A stretch of 64,000 nt of DNA from Bacillus cytotoxicus (GTDB taxonomy: Bacteria > Bacillota > Bacilli > Bacillales > Bacillaceae_G). Below, piece after piece: positions 17,488 to 26,566 of the stretch. How positions within the stretch are numbered: position 1 is the first letter of the stretch; every line of letters begins with the position of its first letter. The notes under the pieces are model-generated. The model saw nothing but the letters and a program-made list of their open reading frames with translations. It had not been told where the DNA came from and did no database searches. The stretch spans positions 1 through 64,000 of the forward strand of contig NZ_JAMBOP010000020.1 in the NCBI RefSeq assembly GCF_023715645.1, in the 5' to 3' direction. Position numbers and translations under genes: made by a program.

Positions 17488-17506
17488 ACTAAGGAGGGCT
17501 TAATTT

Positions 17507-18232
17507 ATGAAGATTTCAAACGGAGTTGCTGTACTTGTATTAAACATACAAGGTTTCCTCTTACATCCTACACTTATTTGGGACGATGAAGAGGCTGTTT
17601 TGATCGATACTGGTATGCCCGGGCAATTGGAGCAAATACGTAATGCGATGAACGACCTAGGGGTTCCCTTTGAGAAATTAAAGGCAGTCATTGTAACACA
17701 TCAAGATATTGACCATATCGGAAGCCTTCCAGAAGTAGTAGATGCATCCACTAATAAAATTAATGTGTATGCACACAAGCTTGATAAACCATATATCGAA
17801 GGAGAATTCCCGCTTATAAAAACAGATCCTGAACGTATGAATAAAGAAGAATGGACATCTCTTCCGAAAGAAATGCAATTGTTGTATATGAATCCTCCTA
17901 CATGTAAAGTAAATCAGACTTTGGAAGACGGGCAAGAACTTCCATATTGCGGAGGCATTCAAGTAATTCATACACCTGGGCATACTCCAGGGCATATAAG
18001 TCTTTATGTAAAGAACAGTAAAACCCTAGTCGCTGGTGATGCGATGATATATGTAGACGGTTCTTTACAAGGACCTGTCCAGAGAACAACATTAAACATG
18101 AATGAAGCTCTTACTTCTTTAGAGAAATATTTAGATTTGGATATCGAATCTGTCATTTGTTATCACGGAGGCATTTGCATGAATGCTCCAAAAGAACAAA
18201 TTCAAAGTCTTGTAGAGCGCGTTGAGTTATAA
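17507..18232 (+). CDS. Metallo-beta-lactamase-fold hydrolase
   Basis: 241 residues, AAGGAGG before the ATG. Metal motif THQDIDHIG (about residues 64-72; first His, then Asp-x-x-His), and HTPGHTPGHI (about 152-161) with the next His. A later Asp (AGDAMIY) and a His (CYHGG) complete the usual set of ligands. The first motif is HxDxDH-like with a Gln in place of one His, as in several family members. Lactonase, thioesterase or glyoxalase-like roles are all possible. It has a strong promoter of its own and a downstream terminator. Confidence 0.88.
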   Translation: MKISNGVAVLVLNIQGFLLHPTLIWDDEEAVLIDTGMPGQLEQIRNAMNDLGVPFEKLKAVIVTHQDIDHIGSLPEVVDASTNKINVYAHKLDKPYIEGEFPLIKTDPERMNKEEWTSLPKEMQLLYMNPPTCKVNQTLEDGQELPYCGGIQVIHTPGHTPGHISLYVKNSKTLVAGDAMIYVDGSLQGPVQRTTLNMNEALTSLEKYLDLDIESVICYHGGICMNAPKEQIQSLVERVEL

Positions 18233-18317
18233 AACTCGATAATTATGTATTAAATGCGGGATTATTATCCTTAAAAAAGAAGTAAAATAGCTGTTTTAAA
18301 TACAATATTTTCAAGGG

Positions 18318-18355
18318 AAAGGCCTCTTTAAGATTCAACTAAAGAGGCCTTTTCC
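18318..18355. terminator. Bidirectional terminator
   Basis: AAAGGCCTCTTTA and TAAAGAGGCCTTTT form a 13-bp stem with a 9-nt loop, between the convergent metallo-hydrolase and LysE genes. Confidence 0.85.
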
Positions 18356-18389
18356 TTCTCCAACAAGGGGCTTACATTAAAATTCAAGT

Positions 18390-19022
18390 TTATTGAGGAG
18401 CTTTTGCTTGAAGCAGTTTCAACCCCATACCGATAAAAATCATCCCTGTTATTTTATTTAGCACCATTCCTACTTTTTCATTTCCTCTTAGTTTTTTTGT
18501 AACAAAAGAAGAAAAATACGCAATAAATAAACACCACAATAATCCAGTAATTGTAAACGTGAGCCCCAAAATAATAAAAGATACGGGACTAGAAGCTTTT
18601 GTATCTATAAACTGTGGGAGAAATGCAATGAAAAATAAAGCAACTTTTGGGTTCGTAATACTCGTTAAAAATCCTTGTGCATATATTTTTCTTAGGTTTA
18701 GTTTGTTAGATGTACTAGCTTGAAAATTTACATTCGTTTTATCAATCATCATTCTAATTCCTAAATAAACTAAATAGATTACACCAATAATTTTAATCGT
18801 ATTAAATAGGATAGTAGATTTTGTAAGTATGATTGATAAACCAAAAGCAACTAATAATGTATGTATGAGAGAACCAGTTATAATTCCAAAAACAGAATAA
18901 ACACCAGCTTTTCTGCCTTGTGAAATACTTCTTCCTACTATATACATTGTGTCTGCACCAGGTATTAAGTTTAATAGAATCCCCGTGACTAAAAATACCT
19001 CATAATTTATAATTCCATACAT
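18390..19022 (-). CDS. LysE/RhtB-family amino-acid exporter
   Basis: 210 residues with about six transmembrane segments. The N-terminal sequence NLIPGADTMYIVGRSISQGRKAG is the conserved entry region of the LysE/RhtB family, and SITNPKVALFFIAFLPQF is the other hallmark. It probably exports an amino acid or a derivative; substrate is unknown. A site GAGGTG precedes the ATG. It stands alone. Confidence 0.92.
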   Translation of the reverse strand: MYGIINYEVFLVTGILLNLIPGADTMYIVGRSISQGRKAGVYSVFGIITGSLIHTLLVAFGLSIILTKSTILFNTIKIIGVIYLVYLGIRMMIDKTNVNFQASTSNKLNLRKIYAQGFLTSITNPKVALFFIAFLPQFIDTKASSPVSFIILGLTFTITGLLWCLFIAYFSSFVTKKLRGNEKVGMVLNKITGMIFIGMGLKLLQAKAPQ

Positions 19023-19153
19023 TTCGACACCTCTATTCTTTTTGTTCTGACCTTATTCATAATATAACAAATTATATGAAAATAACAGATTTTAAATCGC
19101 ATTTTATTTCTTTTATAACGATTCATACTATAATATGAATAGCGATCCCCTTA

Positions 19154-19558
19154 TTAAAACCAACGATAGAACTTCCATATAAAAATCAAAAAAATCATGT
19201 ATCCAAAAAGTGAATAAGAATGCCGCCATGTTTCACCATGAACAAACCATCCTAGCTGCTCCGCGAATCGTTCGGAAACACTCATACAAAGGCCAATCAA
19301 AATGATAAATACGATTTTTGAATATGTAGGTAACATTGTCATGATCCGCACAAAAAGAGCAGTACAAATAGGTAATATGAATAACGTAAACGCAATATTA
19401 ATTGTAAAAATGTGTGGGAAGGGTCTTGCAGGGAAGTCGTACATTTGTATACTGACAAACAATAAGTCTAAATATGTTCCGATTAAACTAGAGAAAATGA
19501 TTGTAGATACAATCGCTTTATAGTTATTGCTCCTCTGCTTCTTCTCGGAGCAAGACAT
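19154..19558 (-). CDS. Small integral membrane protein (CBO0543-like)
   Basis: About 134 residues from the ATG at 19558. The start is uncertain because it overlaps the 3' end of the preceding gene by 35 nt and has only a weak site. Four hydrophobic segments are seen, and the C-terminal ERFAEQLGWFVHGETWRH region with WKFYRWF end resembles CBO0543-type membrane proteins, recalled with limited certainty. Function is unknown. The overlap implies coupling with the DUF2515 gene upstream. Confidence 0.65.
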   Translation of the reverse strand: MSCSEKKQRSNNYKAIVSTIIFSSLIGTYLDLLFVSIQMYDFPARPFPHIFTINIAFTLFILPICTALFVRIMTMLPTYSKIVFIILIGLCMSVSERFAEQLGWFVHGETWRHSYSLFGYMIFLIFIWKFYRWF

Positions 19559-20714
19559 TTTTTTTGACCAGAATGGCAAGTTCGATTTTTTCAAGCGTTT
19601 TGCAGTATTCGTTATAAATCTTTCCATCTGCACTTTCTCCCTTATCGATTAAATAATCCATAATGCGCCAATCTTCAAACCAGTCTCCACCTTCCGCTTT
19701 TTCATGATTACGGTCTTTCCATGCATATATTAATCGTGGACTGTATAAACGATTCGCACCTTTTCTTAATTGACAATTTTTTATTCGGCGTTCATAAAAT
19801 GCACGGGAGAATGATTCGTTTACATCATAAAACAAATGCGGCCAGTAGTCTTTTCGTGAACCAGTATGCGGATGATCATGAACCCAATCTATTACTCTTT
19901 GTAAGATGCTCTCGCGGTGAAATAATAGTGAGTATAATCGCTTTCCGAGTAGAATTCGTTCATGGAGGGATGTGAAATGTTTCATCGTATCACCAAATAG
20001 CAATGTTTTTTGTTTAGTCTCATCTTTATAGAAGGGAAAAAGGATATGATTAAAGCGGGAAAAATCATAGAGTTTGAATGCAATACTATTAAGTACAGTC
20101 TTTTTAAAATATTCATTTTGAATAACCGTTTTTTCTAAATAGCTTTGTTCATTAACAACAGTAGCAATGGCTAGCGTATAGCGATCACCTGTGCTCCAAA
20201 AATAGTTCCATATCGTTTCCATAAACGTTGATACATGAAAAAAGTGTAGAAGATGAAACAAACTTTCTCCCTTTTTTACACTTTCTTCGTACAACAAAAA
20301 TTGCGGAAATACATCTTGGAAGATTAACCAATTCCCTCGTTCTAAAAAAGAAAAAAAGGTAAGTTGATCTTTTTTTGACAATAGTCTTGTAAATAACTCT
20401 CCTTTTAAATCAGTCATATTCCAACCGCCATTACGCGATACCATATGTCCAAGCAGCGCCCACTGTATTTCAGGGTAGCGGAGGTAAAAACGATAATAAG
20501 CGTGCGTTCGCGTCACGTTATTTTTATTGTGTTTTCCTGTTTGTTCTTTAATTTTATGAATTATCATTGTTTCTTCTTCTGTTAACTTCCATGTTTTAAC
20601 GAGAAGTTGTTTGTTTTCACATTTTTTCTTTAGTTCATTTTTTACATCTAAAAGAGAATAAGGAATCATATGGGGAAAGTCGTTCAAATTGTTTTTTCGA
20701 TCATTATATCGCAT
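19524..20714 (-). CDS. DUF2515 (YppC-like) protein
   Basis: 396 residues, soluble. It contains NVTRTHAYYRFYLRYPEIQWALLGHMVSRNGGWNMTDL-type sequence (about 65-105), characteristic of DUF2515, plus a Trp/Tyr/His-rich C-terminal half. No catalytic motif is recognised. The family is common in Bacillus and of unknown function. A G-rich site (GGGGGAAGGG) directly precedes the ATG. Its 3' end overlaps the next gene. Confidence 0.8.
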   Translation of the reverse strand: MRYNDRKNNLNDFPHMIPYSLLDVKNELKKKCENKQLLVKTWKLTEEETMIIHKIKEQTGKHNKNNVTRTHAYYRFYLRYPEIQWALLGHMVSRNGGWNMTDLKGELFTRLLSKKDQLTFFSFLERGNWLIFQDVFPQFLLYEESVKKGESLFHLLHFFHVSTFMETIWNYFWSTGDRYTLAIATVVNEQSYLEKTVIQNEYFKKTVLNSIAFKLYDFSRFNHILFPFYKDETKQKTLLFGDTMKHFTSLHERILLGKRLYSLLFHRESILQRVIDWVHDHPHTGSRKDYWPHLFYDVNESFSRAFYERRIKNCQLRKGANRLYSPRLIYAWKDRNHEKAEGGDWFEDWRIMDYLIDKGESADGKIYNEYCKTLEKIELAILVKKNVLLREEAEEQ

Positions 20715-20806
20715 CCCTTCCCCCCTATTAACATGAATGTTCTTGTATCATTTTATTACGAACGCTTTGGATAAATGAAATGTTTTATATTGATGAAATT
20801 TATTTT

Positions 20807-21760
20807 TTAAACCAAAAACATTTTATAATAAGCAAAGCAAATCAGCATAGTTATCCAAGAAACAAGACCGAATATACTTACAATTTGATTTTCGCGCCAA
20901 CCATATTTTAAAGCGAAATGAAAGTGTATAGGGGCCATTTCAAATAATCTAGACCCGGTCGTTTTGAAATAATAAACTTGTATTATGACTGAGAATTGTT
21001 CTGCAAAATAAATAATAAATAATAATGGTACTAGAATTTCCACATGTTCAATAACAGAAAAGAAGGTTAAAATTCCACCTATTGCAAGAGAACCTGTATC
21101 ACCCATAAATCCTTTTGCTGGGTACAAGTTATACATTAAAAAACCTATTAGGCATCCAATCATCACTAGTGAAAAAATCCTTATTTCTTGATGCTCACTT
21201 ATTAAGAAAAAAAATAAAAAAGAAGGTATGGAGACATTGGCTAGAAGTCCATCCATTCCATCAGTAAAGTTGATTGCATTGGCCGTACCTACAATAAATA
21301 AAGTAATAAATATGATGTATACAAAGCTAGGTAAATATAACGTATTATCTTGCGTAAGAGCAATCTTAAACTCAAAATTAAAGTTCATTATTAAAGTATA
21401 AAGAATGTAACTAGTAAACGTGAACTGTAAAATCAATTTAGTTTTGCTAGATATCCCACCAGGGTCTTGATTATAGGCTTTCCAAAAATCATCAAGAAAT
21501 CCAATAAGTCCAAATAATATAAATGTAGAACACAAGAGTATCATGAAAGGAGAATGGTTATAATATAGACAAATAATAACTCCAATATAAAAAACAATTC
21601 CCAGCATGAGAGGTGTTCCCTTTTTCTTCTGATGGTCAGATGGTAACTCTTTTCGAATAGGTTGAGTAAATTTGATCTTTTTCAAAATAAAGAGAATAAA
21701 TGGTGTAACAATAGTGACTAAAATAAATGCTAGAATGACTAGTTTCAGCTCTATTTGCAT
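20807..21760 (-). CDS. MraY-family phospho-N-acetylmuramoyl-pentapeptide transferase paralogue
   Basis: 317 residues with about ten transmembrane segments. Signature sites of the polyprenyl-phosphate N-acetylhexosamine-1-phosphate transferases are present: GFLDDFWK (Asp-Asp for Mg2+), NAINFTDGMDGL, FMGDTGSLAIGG, and the C-terminal PIHFHF in place of the usual PIHHHF. The overall pattern is MraY (lipid I synthesis) rather than WecA/TagO. It stands alone, away from any division/cell-wall cluster, so it is a second copy. Its role could be in spore peptidoglycan, antibiotic tolerance or another glycan. Confidence 0.87.
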   Translation of the reverse strand: MQIELKLVILAFILVTIVTPFILFILKKIKFTQPIRKELPSDHQKKKGTPLMLGIVFYIGVIICLYYNHSPFMILLCSTFILFGLIGFLDDFWKAYNQDPGGISSKTKLILQFTFTSYILYTLIMNFNFEFKIALTQDNTLYLPSFVYIIFITLFIVGTANAINFTDGMDGLLANVSIPSFLFFFLISEHQEIRIFSLVMIGCLIGFLMYNLYPAKGFMGDTGSLAIGGILTFFSVIEHVEILVPLLFIIYFAEQFSVIIQVYYFKTTGSRLFEMAPIHFHFALKYGWRENQIVSIFGLVSWITMLICFAYYKMFLV

Positions 21761-21998
21761 AATTTATTCACCTACACTTTGTGTTTGTTAATAAATCTAG
21801 ATATTTTCTCCATTAAAAACTTTCACTTCATCTTTTGAAACAAAGATCTCAGTGCTTCCCGCGATAAAAGATGTTTTCTCTTTTCTTCGTAAAGAATATC
21901 CAAGAAAATACCTAATGCCATTACGCATAAAGATATCGCTACCATTTTTGACCTACTCATATAGTTCTTTACGAATAAAGTCATTCATTGTTTTATGG

Positions 21999-22033
21999 AA
22001 GGATTATAAATATGTATATATCATTTATAATCC
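21999..22033. other. Hairpin at the end of the GNAT gene
   Basis: AGGATTATAAAT pairs with ATTTATAATCCT. No strong T-run follows, so it is a doubtful terminator. It includes the stop codon of the minus-strand gene. Confidence 0.4.
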
Positions 22034-22587
22034 TCTTGCAGAACACTATATATCTCTAAATCAACAATTCCCTTCCCAGACCATAATGTGGCTTGTCTTA
22101 ATAATCCTTCTTTCTTGAATCCATTCTTTAAAAGCACCTTCTTTGATATATCATTTGCTGGCATAACCTCAGCTTGTATTCTGTTTATATGAACATCTTC
22201 AAATAAAAATTTTACAACTGTTCGAACTGCTTCAGACGCAATCCCTTTCCCCCAGTATTCTTCTGCTAAAAAGTATCCGATTGTGGCCATACTTACCTTG
22301 CGATTAAAATCCATCGCCTCAATAATTCCAACTAATGTATCACTTTTATTCTTTTGAAAAATGCCCCATTTCATTCTACTCTGCTTGTTATAGTCTCTAT
22401 CAAAGTGTTGAATCATTTTACTTACGGTCTTTATATTATGCTTCGGTATAATCCCGCAATATTCAAATACTTTATCATTACTATAGATTGCATATAGATC
22501 CTCTACATGAACCTCTTCCATTTTCTTCAATACTAAATTTTGAGATTCTAAAACTGGAAATTCTTCAAAAACTATTTCTAGATCCAT
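22021..22587 (-). CDS. RimJ/RimL-type GNAT acetyltransferase
   Basis: 188 residues from the ATG preceded by AAGGAGAG; a longer in-frame start has no site. Motifs: LVLKKMEEVHVEDLY at the start, IGYFLAEEYWGKGIASEAV (acetyl-CoA loop, GKGIAS) and NRIQAEVMPANDISKKVLLKNGF. This pattern is typical for acetylation of ribosomal protein N-termini or of small amines or antibiotics. The substrate is unknown. Single gene. Confidence 0.88.
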   Translation of the reverse strand: MDLEIVFEEFPVLESQNLVLKKMEEVHVEDLYAIYSNDKVFEYCGIIPKHNIKTVSKMIQHFDRDYNKQSRMKWGIFQKNKSDTLVGIIEAMDFNRKVSMATIGYFLAEEYWGKGIASEAVRTVVKFLFEDVHINRIQAEVMPANDISKKVLLKNGFKKEGLLRQATLWSGKGIVDLEIYSVLQEDYK

Positions 22588-22653
22588 GATTCTCTCCTTC
22601 TTTATAAATTTCAAATTTTACTTTTGAATATATAAATACAACTTAAAACAACG

Positions 22654-22776
22654 ATATAAAACCCTTTTTTTCTGCCGCATGCAAGATTTAAAACAAAGGA
22701 AGAAAGCGAGTAGCGGGCATGTTGTATTCTTCGTGGCAGAGATTTGTTTGTTATTAAATCAAGATGGATTTACAAT
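22654..22776 (-). repeat. Interspersed repeat copy B
   Basis: Minus-orientation copy with the family landmarks GTAAATCC, TTGATTT, ATACAACATG, CGGCAGAAAA and GGGTTTTATAT. The middle CCCTGACCGCT-GGCCAGA block is missing. Its outer TAAATCC end contains the TAA stop codon of the PP2C-like gene at 22770. Confidence 0.7.
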
Positions 22777-23600
22777 TGATCGCTTGGATAAGTAGATGGT
22801 ATAGAGTTTATATAATCCCAGCTTATAATCGTCGCACTATCTCTTCCTTGCTGCTGATGTACGTGTTGTAATACTTTTTCAATACAATCCGTTAGCTGTA
22901 TATTTCCTTTATCTGCATAGAGATCAGTATATAAGTTACATGGTTTTTCGTAATAATGTTCGCCGCATTCTAATACACCATCTGTCACCATTACAATACG
23001 GTTATGTCCTGTGCGCAATTCTCGAACTCCTGATGAATAACAAGGAACTGGCAATGAAAATGTATTAATAAAACCAATCCATTCATAGAAGTTTCGTTGA
23101 TTCAAAGTGTACTGACCTAGCTTATGTAATTCATCATGCAGAAGATATACTAAACAATCACCAACGGATAACCACCAAAGATAATTTTCTTTTCGTACGC
23201 AAATTAAACAAGCCGTTTCTCCTTTTATATGCTGGCAAGATTGCTGAAATGATTCCGATTGGAAAATAGATAATACATAGTTTTCTACAGATTTAAATAC
23301 CGTTTCTATCGGCTCATCTAACAAGACTTTTAGATTAGAAAACTCATTTTGCATCGTTTGTATTAATAACACTGTACTTTCCGCACTATAATGGGCATCT
23401 AAAATCATAGCGAGTTCCCAGTCATTATGAGTCCACACTAAAGCTCCATCTTCATTCTTTTTAGCACTAGCAGCTTTGTTTCCACCATATCTCCCGATTA
23501 CTACATTGTAGCATCGATCCATTTTCACTTGATTAATACACATCTCTTCATTTCCTATCCAGGAAAATTGCTTAGGTTTATCCATTATATTCATATTCAT
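22770..23600 (-). CDS. PP2C-like protein phosphatase
   Basis: 276 residues. PP2C-fold motifs are recognisable: KNEDGALVW, MILDAHYSAES (the usual Asp-Gly-x-Gly-Gly is replaced, but the metal-binding Asp remains), SVGDCLVYLL, VMVTDGVLE and DSATIISW near the end. Activity is plausible but the divergent second motif makes it uncertain. It overlaps the HIT gene by 23 nt, so the two are translated together. Three nearby ATG codons are possible starts; the first has AAGG 10 nt before it. The stop codon falls in the terminal sequence of repeat copy B. Confidence 0.75.
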   Translation of the reverse strand: MNMNIMDKPKQFSWIGNEEMCINQVKMDRCYNVVIGRYGGNKAASAKKNEDGALVWTHNDWELAMILDAHYSAESTVLLIQTMQNEFSNLKVLLDEPIETVFKSVENYVLSIFQSESFQQSCQHIKGETACLICVRKENYLWWLSVGDCLVYLLHDELHKLGQYTLNQRNFYEWIGFINTFSLPVPCYSSGVRELRTGHNRIVMVTDGVLECGEHYYEKPCNLYTDLYADKGNIQLTDCIEKVLQHVHQQQGRDSATIISWDYINSIPSTYPSDQL

Positions 23601-24048
23601 TCACCAAATACCTTTTAATCCTTTCGCATAATAGTTCAATTTCTTTTTCTCTCCCTAGAGGTGCCTCAGTCCAAGTTGCAATTTCTGTTGGAGACCAATA
23701 TTCTTTCGGAGTGTTCGGATATCGTGGAATCAGATGCATGTGCATATGCGGTACACCATTTCCAGATACAAATGCATAAATATGTTCCGCACCTTCGCAT
23801 TCTTTTAGCGCTCGGCTTACTCTACTAACGATGAGCCCGAATGCTTGCGCTTCTTTCTCATTTAATTCCGCCAGTCCCGGTGTATGTCTTTTCGTATCGA
23901 TCATCAAATAACCTAAATATGTCTCATCTTCCTCCCAATACACATGTCCGACATAGACAAACTCATCTTCATAAATGACACCGCCTGGCACGGATATACT
24001 TCCTTCATGTTTCTTACAAATAAAGCAGTTTTGATCATGAGAAAACAT
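23578..24048 (-). CDS. HIT-family hydrolase
   Basis: 156 residues. The histidine triad HMHMHLIPR (about 121-129) and an N-terminal Cys pair in NCFICKKHEG (possible zinc site) are visible. HIT proteins hydrolyse or transfer nucleotidyl groups from dinucleotides or nucleoside phosphoramidates. The site GGGGGAG lies 5 nt before the ATG. It is the first gene of an overlapping pair with the PP2C-like gene. Confidence 0.9.
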   Translation of the reverse strand: MFSHDQNCFICKKHEGSISVPGGVIYEDEFVYVGHVYWEEDETYLGYLMIDTKRHTPGLAELNEKEAQAFGLIVSRVSRALKECEGAEHIYAFVSGNGVPHMHMHLIPRYPNTPKEYWSPTEIATWTEAPLGREKEIELLCERIKRYLVNEYEYNG

Positions 24049-24121
24049 AAATACTCCCCCTATTTGTTAGTGCTAGTAAAATTTTTCCATTCCTGTTAAT
24101 CAAAGACTACTTATTCATATG

Positions 24122-24469
24122 CTATTTAGTTCCCGTTACAGTTGATTCTAAGGCTTCGTTTCTCATTTCCAATATATATTCCTTTAACACACGCTCTCTT
24201 CCGCCGTGTTTTTCGTACCAATCATGAATCCGTTTCAGATGGTCCTGGTCACTTGTAACTTTAGATTCAATTTCTACATAATCCTCGTAACTGTCATATT
24301 CCCATATAGCAAAAACCTCAACAGTTTCATCACCATTCTCTTTCATCCATCGACCTATTAGCCGTGAACCATATTTCAGTTGATTAGGTAGGTTTGTTTC
24401 ATTAAAATGCGTGTTAAAAATCTCAACAAACTCGCTTTTTACAATATAAAACTTTCTCCTATAAAACAT
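24122..24469 (-). CDS. NIPSNAP-family protein
   Basis: 115 residues from the ATG with AGAGGAG upstream. A ferredoxin-like dimeric alpha/beta-barrel pattern of the NIPSNAP family is suggested by FNTHFNETNLPNQLKYGSRLIGRW and FAIWEYDSYEDY. Function is unknown; the fold often binds small hydrophobic ligands. Single gene flanked by repeat copy C. Confidence 0.78.
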   Translation of the reverse strand: MFYRRKFYIVKSEFVEIFNTHFNETNLPNQLKYGSRLIGRWMKENGDETVEVFAIWEYDSYEDYVEIESKVTSDQDHLKRIHDWYEKHGGRERVLKEYILEMRNEALESTVTGTK

Positions 24470-24513
24470 AGATTTTCGCTCCTCTTGCAAATCAGGGATC
24501 TTTTCTTATATTT

Positions 24514-24670
24514 GAAAATCCAATTTGATTTTTCGGCAAATAGATTGCTGCTATGCAAAAAAAGTACCCTGCACTTGCTTTCACTTCACATGTGGCAGAA
24601 AAGAGCTCTAATCGCTTCTATGCACGGCCAGATGCTCTCTCCTACCTAAAAAGAATGGTTTTATATCGTT
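24514..24670 (+). repeat. Interspersed repeat copy C
   Basis: Plus-orientation copy: AAAATCCAATTTGATTTTTC start, TGCTGCTATGC, ACATGTGGCAGAAAAG, TCTAATCGCTTCTATGCACG, GGCCAGATGCTC and GGTTTTATATCG end. It fills most of the 250-nt gap between the NIPSNAP and P1 peptidase genes. Confidence 0.8.
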
Positions 24671-24718
24671 TTTATATAGTCTAAGGATATATTATTAATC
24701 GATACTGTAAAAAATTTG

Positions 24719-25768
24719 TTACTTTAAAATGTCTATCAATCCATCTAACGGCAATGCATGTACTTTTCTCCCTTTTTGTCCTGTTATCGTTTCTGCCATA
24801 CACATAGAATTGACAATTGCTTCTTGAACAGATTCGATAGCTGCTTCAAAAATAAAATCTAACTGTTCTGATGGAAACATATTGATAGGATACGGTGTTT
24901 CATTATCGTAAGAATAGCAATTCCCAGTTGAAAAAGTTAGGAAGAAATCTCCGCTCCCTTCTTCTCCAATCCCCCCTAATTTAGCTATTGCTAACGATGC
25001 TCTTTTTGATATTCTTTCGCATTGTGAAGGTAATAACGGTGCATCTGTTGCTACTGTAACAAGAAGAGAGCCGTCGTTTTCCGGAGCGTTCCACGGTAAT
25101 GGTACTTCCGTTTCATTTAAAATACTGCCAACTTGTCTATTGTTAAGAACAAAATCTTCTCTTCTGCCGAAATTGGTTTGTACAAGAGCGCCGACTGTAT
25201 AAGTCCCTGATTCACATTCAATAACGCGGGAAGAAGTACCAATGCCGCCTTTAAATTCAAAACAAATCATTCCCGTACCACCGCCGACATTCCCTTCTTC
25301 GATTACGCCAGATTTGGCATGGGAAATCGCTTCTTCTAAATCCTCATATGTCATGGATGTTTTTTCTAAGTCACTTAACCATCCATCCCATGTTTCTGCA
25401 ACTATTCCATTCGAGAAAGGCTCTAAATTTCCGATTCTTCTTGTAGCACGTGAAAGAAAATGATGTGCTAATCCGAGCAAATGACTGCCAGTAAAAACAA
25501 TCGGAGTCACAAGAGTCCCTGTCTCATCAATCCAGTGACTTCCTGTGAATTCACCCGTTCCATTAAAGGAGAAAAAGCCTGCCGGAAAATGTGATCCAGC
25601 TAGATTCCCGTCGTTAGGTAAAATAACAGTAAGTCCAGAACAAACATCTTTATCTAAAATTGTTTTGTGACCCACGATAACACCATCTACATCTGTAATT
25701 GCATTATATTTTCCTGGGTTCAATTTTCCGATACGAATATCTAAATCTCTTAGTCTTTTTCTTTGCAT
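24719..25768 (-). CDS. P1-family (DmpA-like) N-terminal-nucleophile peptidase
   Basis: 349 residues. Self-processing aminopeptidases of this family remove N-terminal residues from peptides, sometimes D-amino acids or beta-peptides. Motifs: GKYNAITDVDGVIVGH near the start, EEGNVGGGTGM (about 157-167), and NDGSLLVTVATDAPLLPSQ (about 245-263), where the Gly-Ser pair is the likely autocleavage and nucleophile site. AAGGAG precedes the ATG. No secretion signal is visible. Single gene. Confidence 0.88.
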   Translation of the reverse strand: MQRKRLRDLDIRIGKLNPGKYNAITDVDGVIVGHKTILDKDVCSGLTVILPNDGNLAGSHFPAGFFSFNGTGEFTGSHWIDETGTLVTPIVFTGSHLLGLAHHFLSRATRRIGNLEPFSNGIVAETWDGWLSDLEKTSMTYEDLEEAISHAKSGVIEEGNVGGGTGMICFEFKGGIGTSSRVIECESGTYTVGALVQTNFGRREDFVLNNRQVGSILNETEVPLPWNAPENDGSLLVTVATDAPLLPSQCERISKRASLAIAKLGGIGEEGSGDFFLTFSTGNCYSYDNETPYPINMFPSEQLDFIFEAAIESVQEAIVNSMCMAETITGQKGRKVHALPLDGLIDILK

Positions 25769-25920
25769 TGTAGCTCCTTAAGGCAATATGTATTTTAAAT
25801 ATTTACACAAGAAAACATTTAATGTTTTCATTTTATTCCATTTATTGAGAAAATTCAATTGTTTATAAAGCGAAACTTCTAACTGCGGAACTTTACCGCC
25901 TGTTAATATGTGTTAAACCA

Positions 25921-25957
25921 AAAAAGAGGTTATTGAACAATATGTTTCAATAACCTC
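25921..25957 (-). terminator. Terminator after clpP
   Basis: GAGGTTATTGA and TCAATAACCTC form an 11-bp stem. On the minus strand TTTTTT follows. It begins 10 nt past the clpP stop codon. Confidence 0.85.
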
Positions 25958-25966
25958 CTTTCAGCT

Positions 25967-26542
25967 TTAACCAATTATTCCATCTACAATACCATATGTT
26001 TTCGCTTCTTCTGCGTTCATAAAGTAATCCCGTTCTGTATCTTTTGCTACTTTCTCAACTGGCTGACCTGTTTTATCGGCAATGATTTGATTAATATGTT
26101 CTTTTAATTTCAAAATCCGCCTTGCAGAAATTTCAATTTCAGTTGCTTGCCCTTGCGTTCCGCCAAGCGGCTGGTGAATCATAATTTCACTATTTGGCAA
26201 CGCAAATCGTTTCCCTTCTGCTCCCGATAATAACAATAATGCCCCGAACGAAGCGGCTAAACCGATACAAATGGTTTGCACATCTGGCTTAATATAATTC
26301 ATCGTATCTAAAATAGCAAACCCTGCAGAAGTTGAGCCTCCCGGACTGTTAATATAAATAGATATGTCCTTCTCTGCATCTTCTGCTGTTAAAAATAATA
26401 ATTGTGCTACAACACTACTCGCAACTTGATCATTGATTTCTTGCCCAATCATAATAATTCTATCTTTTAATAACCGAGAATAAATATCATACGAACGTTC
26501 ACCAAGTTTCGTTTGTTCGATTACATAAGGAATTACATTCAT
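25967..26542 (-). CDS. ClpP protease paralogue
   Basis: 191 residues from the ATG with GGAGGGG upstream. The proteolytic subunit of Clp ATP-dependent protease. The catalytic triad falls exactly at the canonical positions: Ser98 in AASFGA, His123 in IMIHQP and Asp172 in ERDYF. The usual Met after the Ser is Phe here and a few surface positions differ from housekeeping ClpP, so this is probably the second ClpP of the B. cereus group. It begins 24 nt after a sigma factor gene and shares its transcript. Confidence 0.92.
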   Translation of the reverse strand: MNVIPYVIEQTKLGERSYDIYSRLLKDRIIMIGQEINDQVASSVVAQLLFLTAEDAEKDISIYINSPGGSTSAGFAILDTMNYIKPDVQTICIGLAASFGALLLLSGAEGKRFALPNSEIMIHQPLGGTQGQATEIEISARRILKLKEHINQIIADKTGQPVEKVAKDTERDYFMNAEEAKTYGIVDGIIG

Positions 26543-26566
26543 GAAAAACCCCTCCACCATTTTAGT

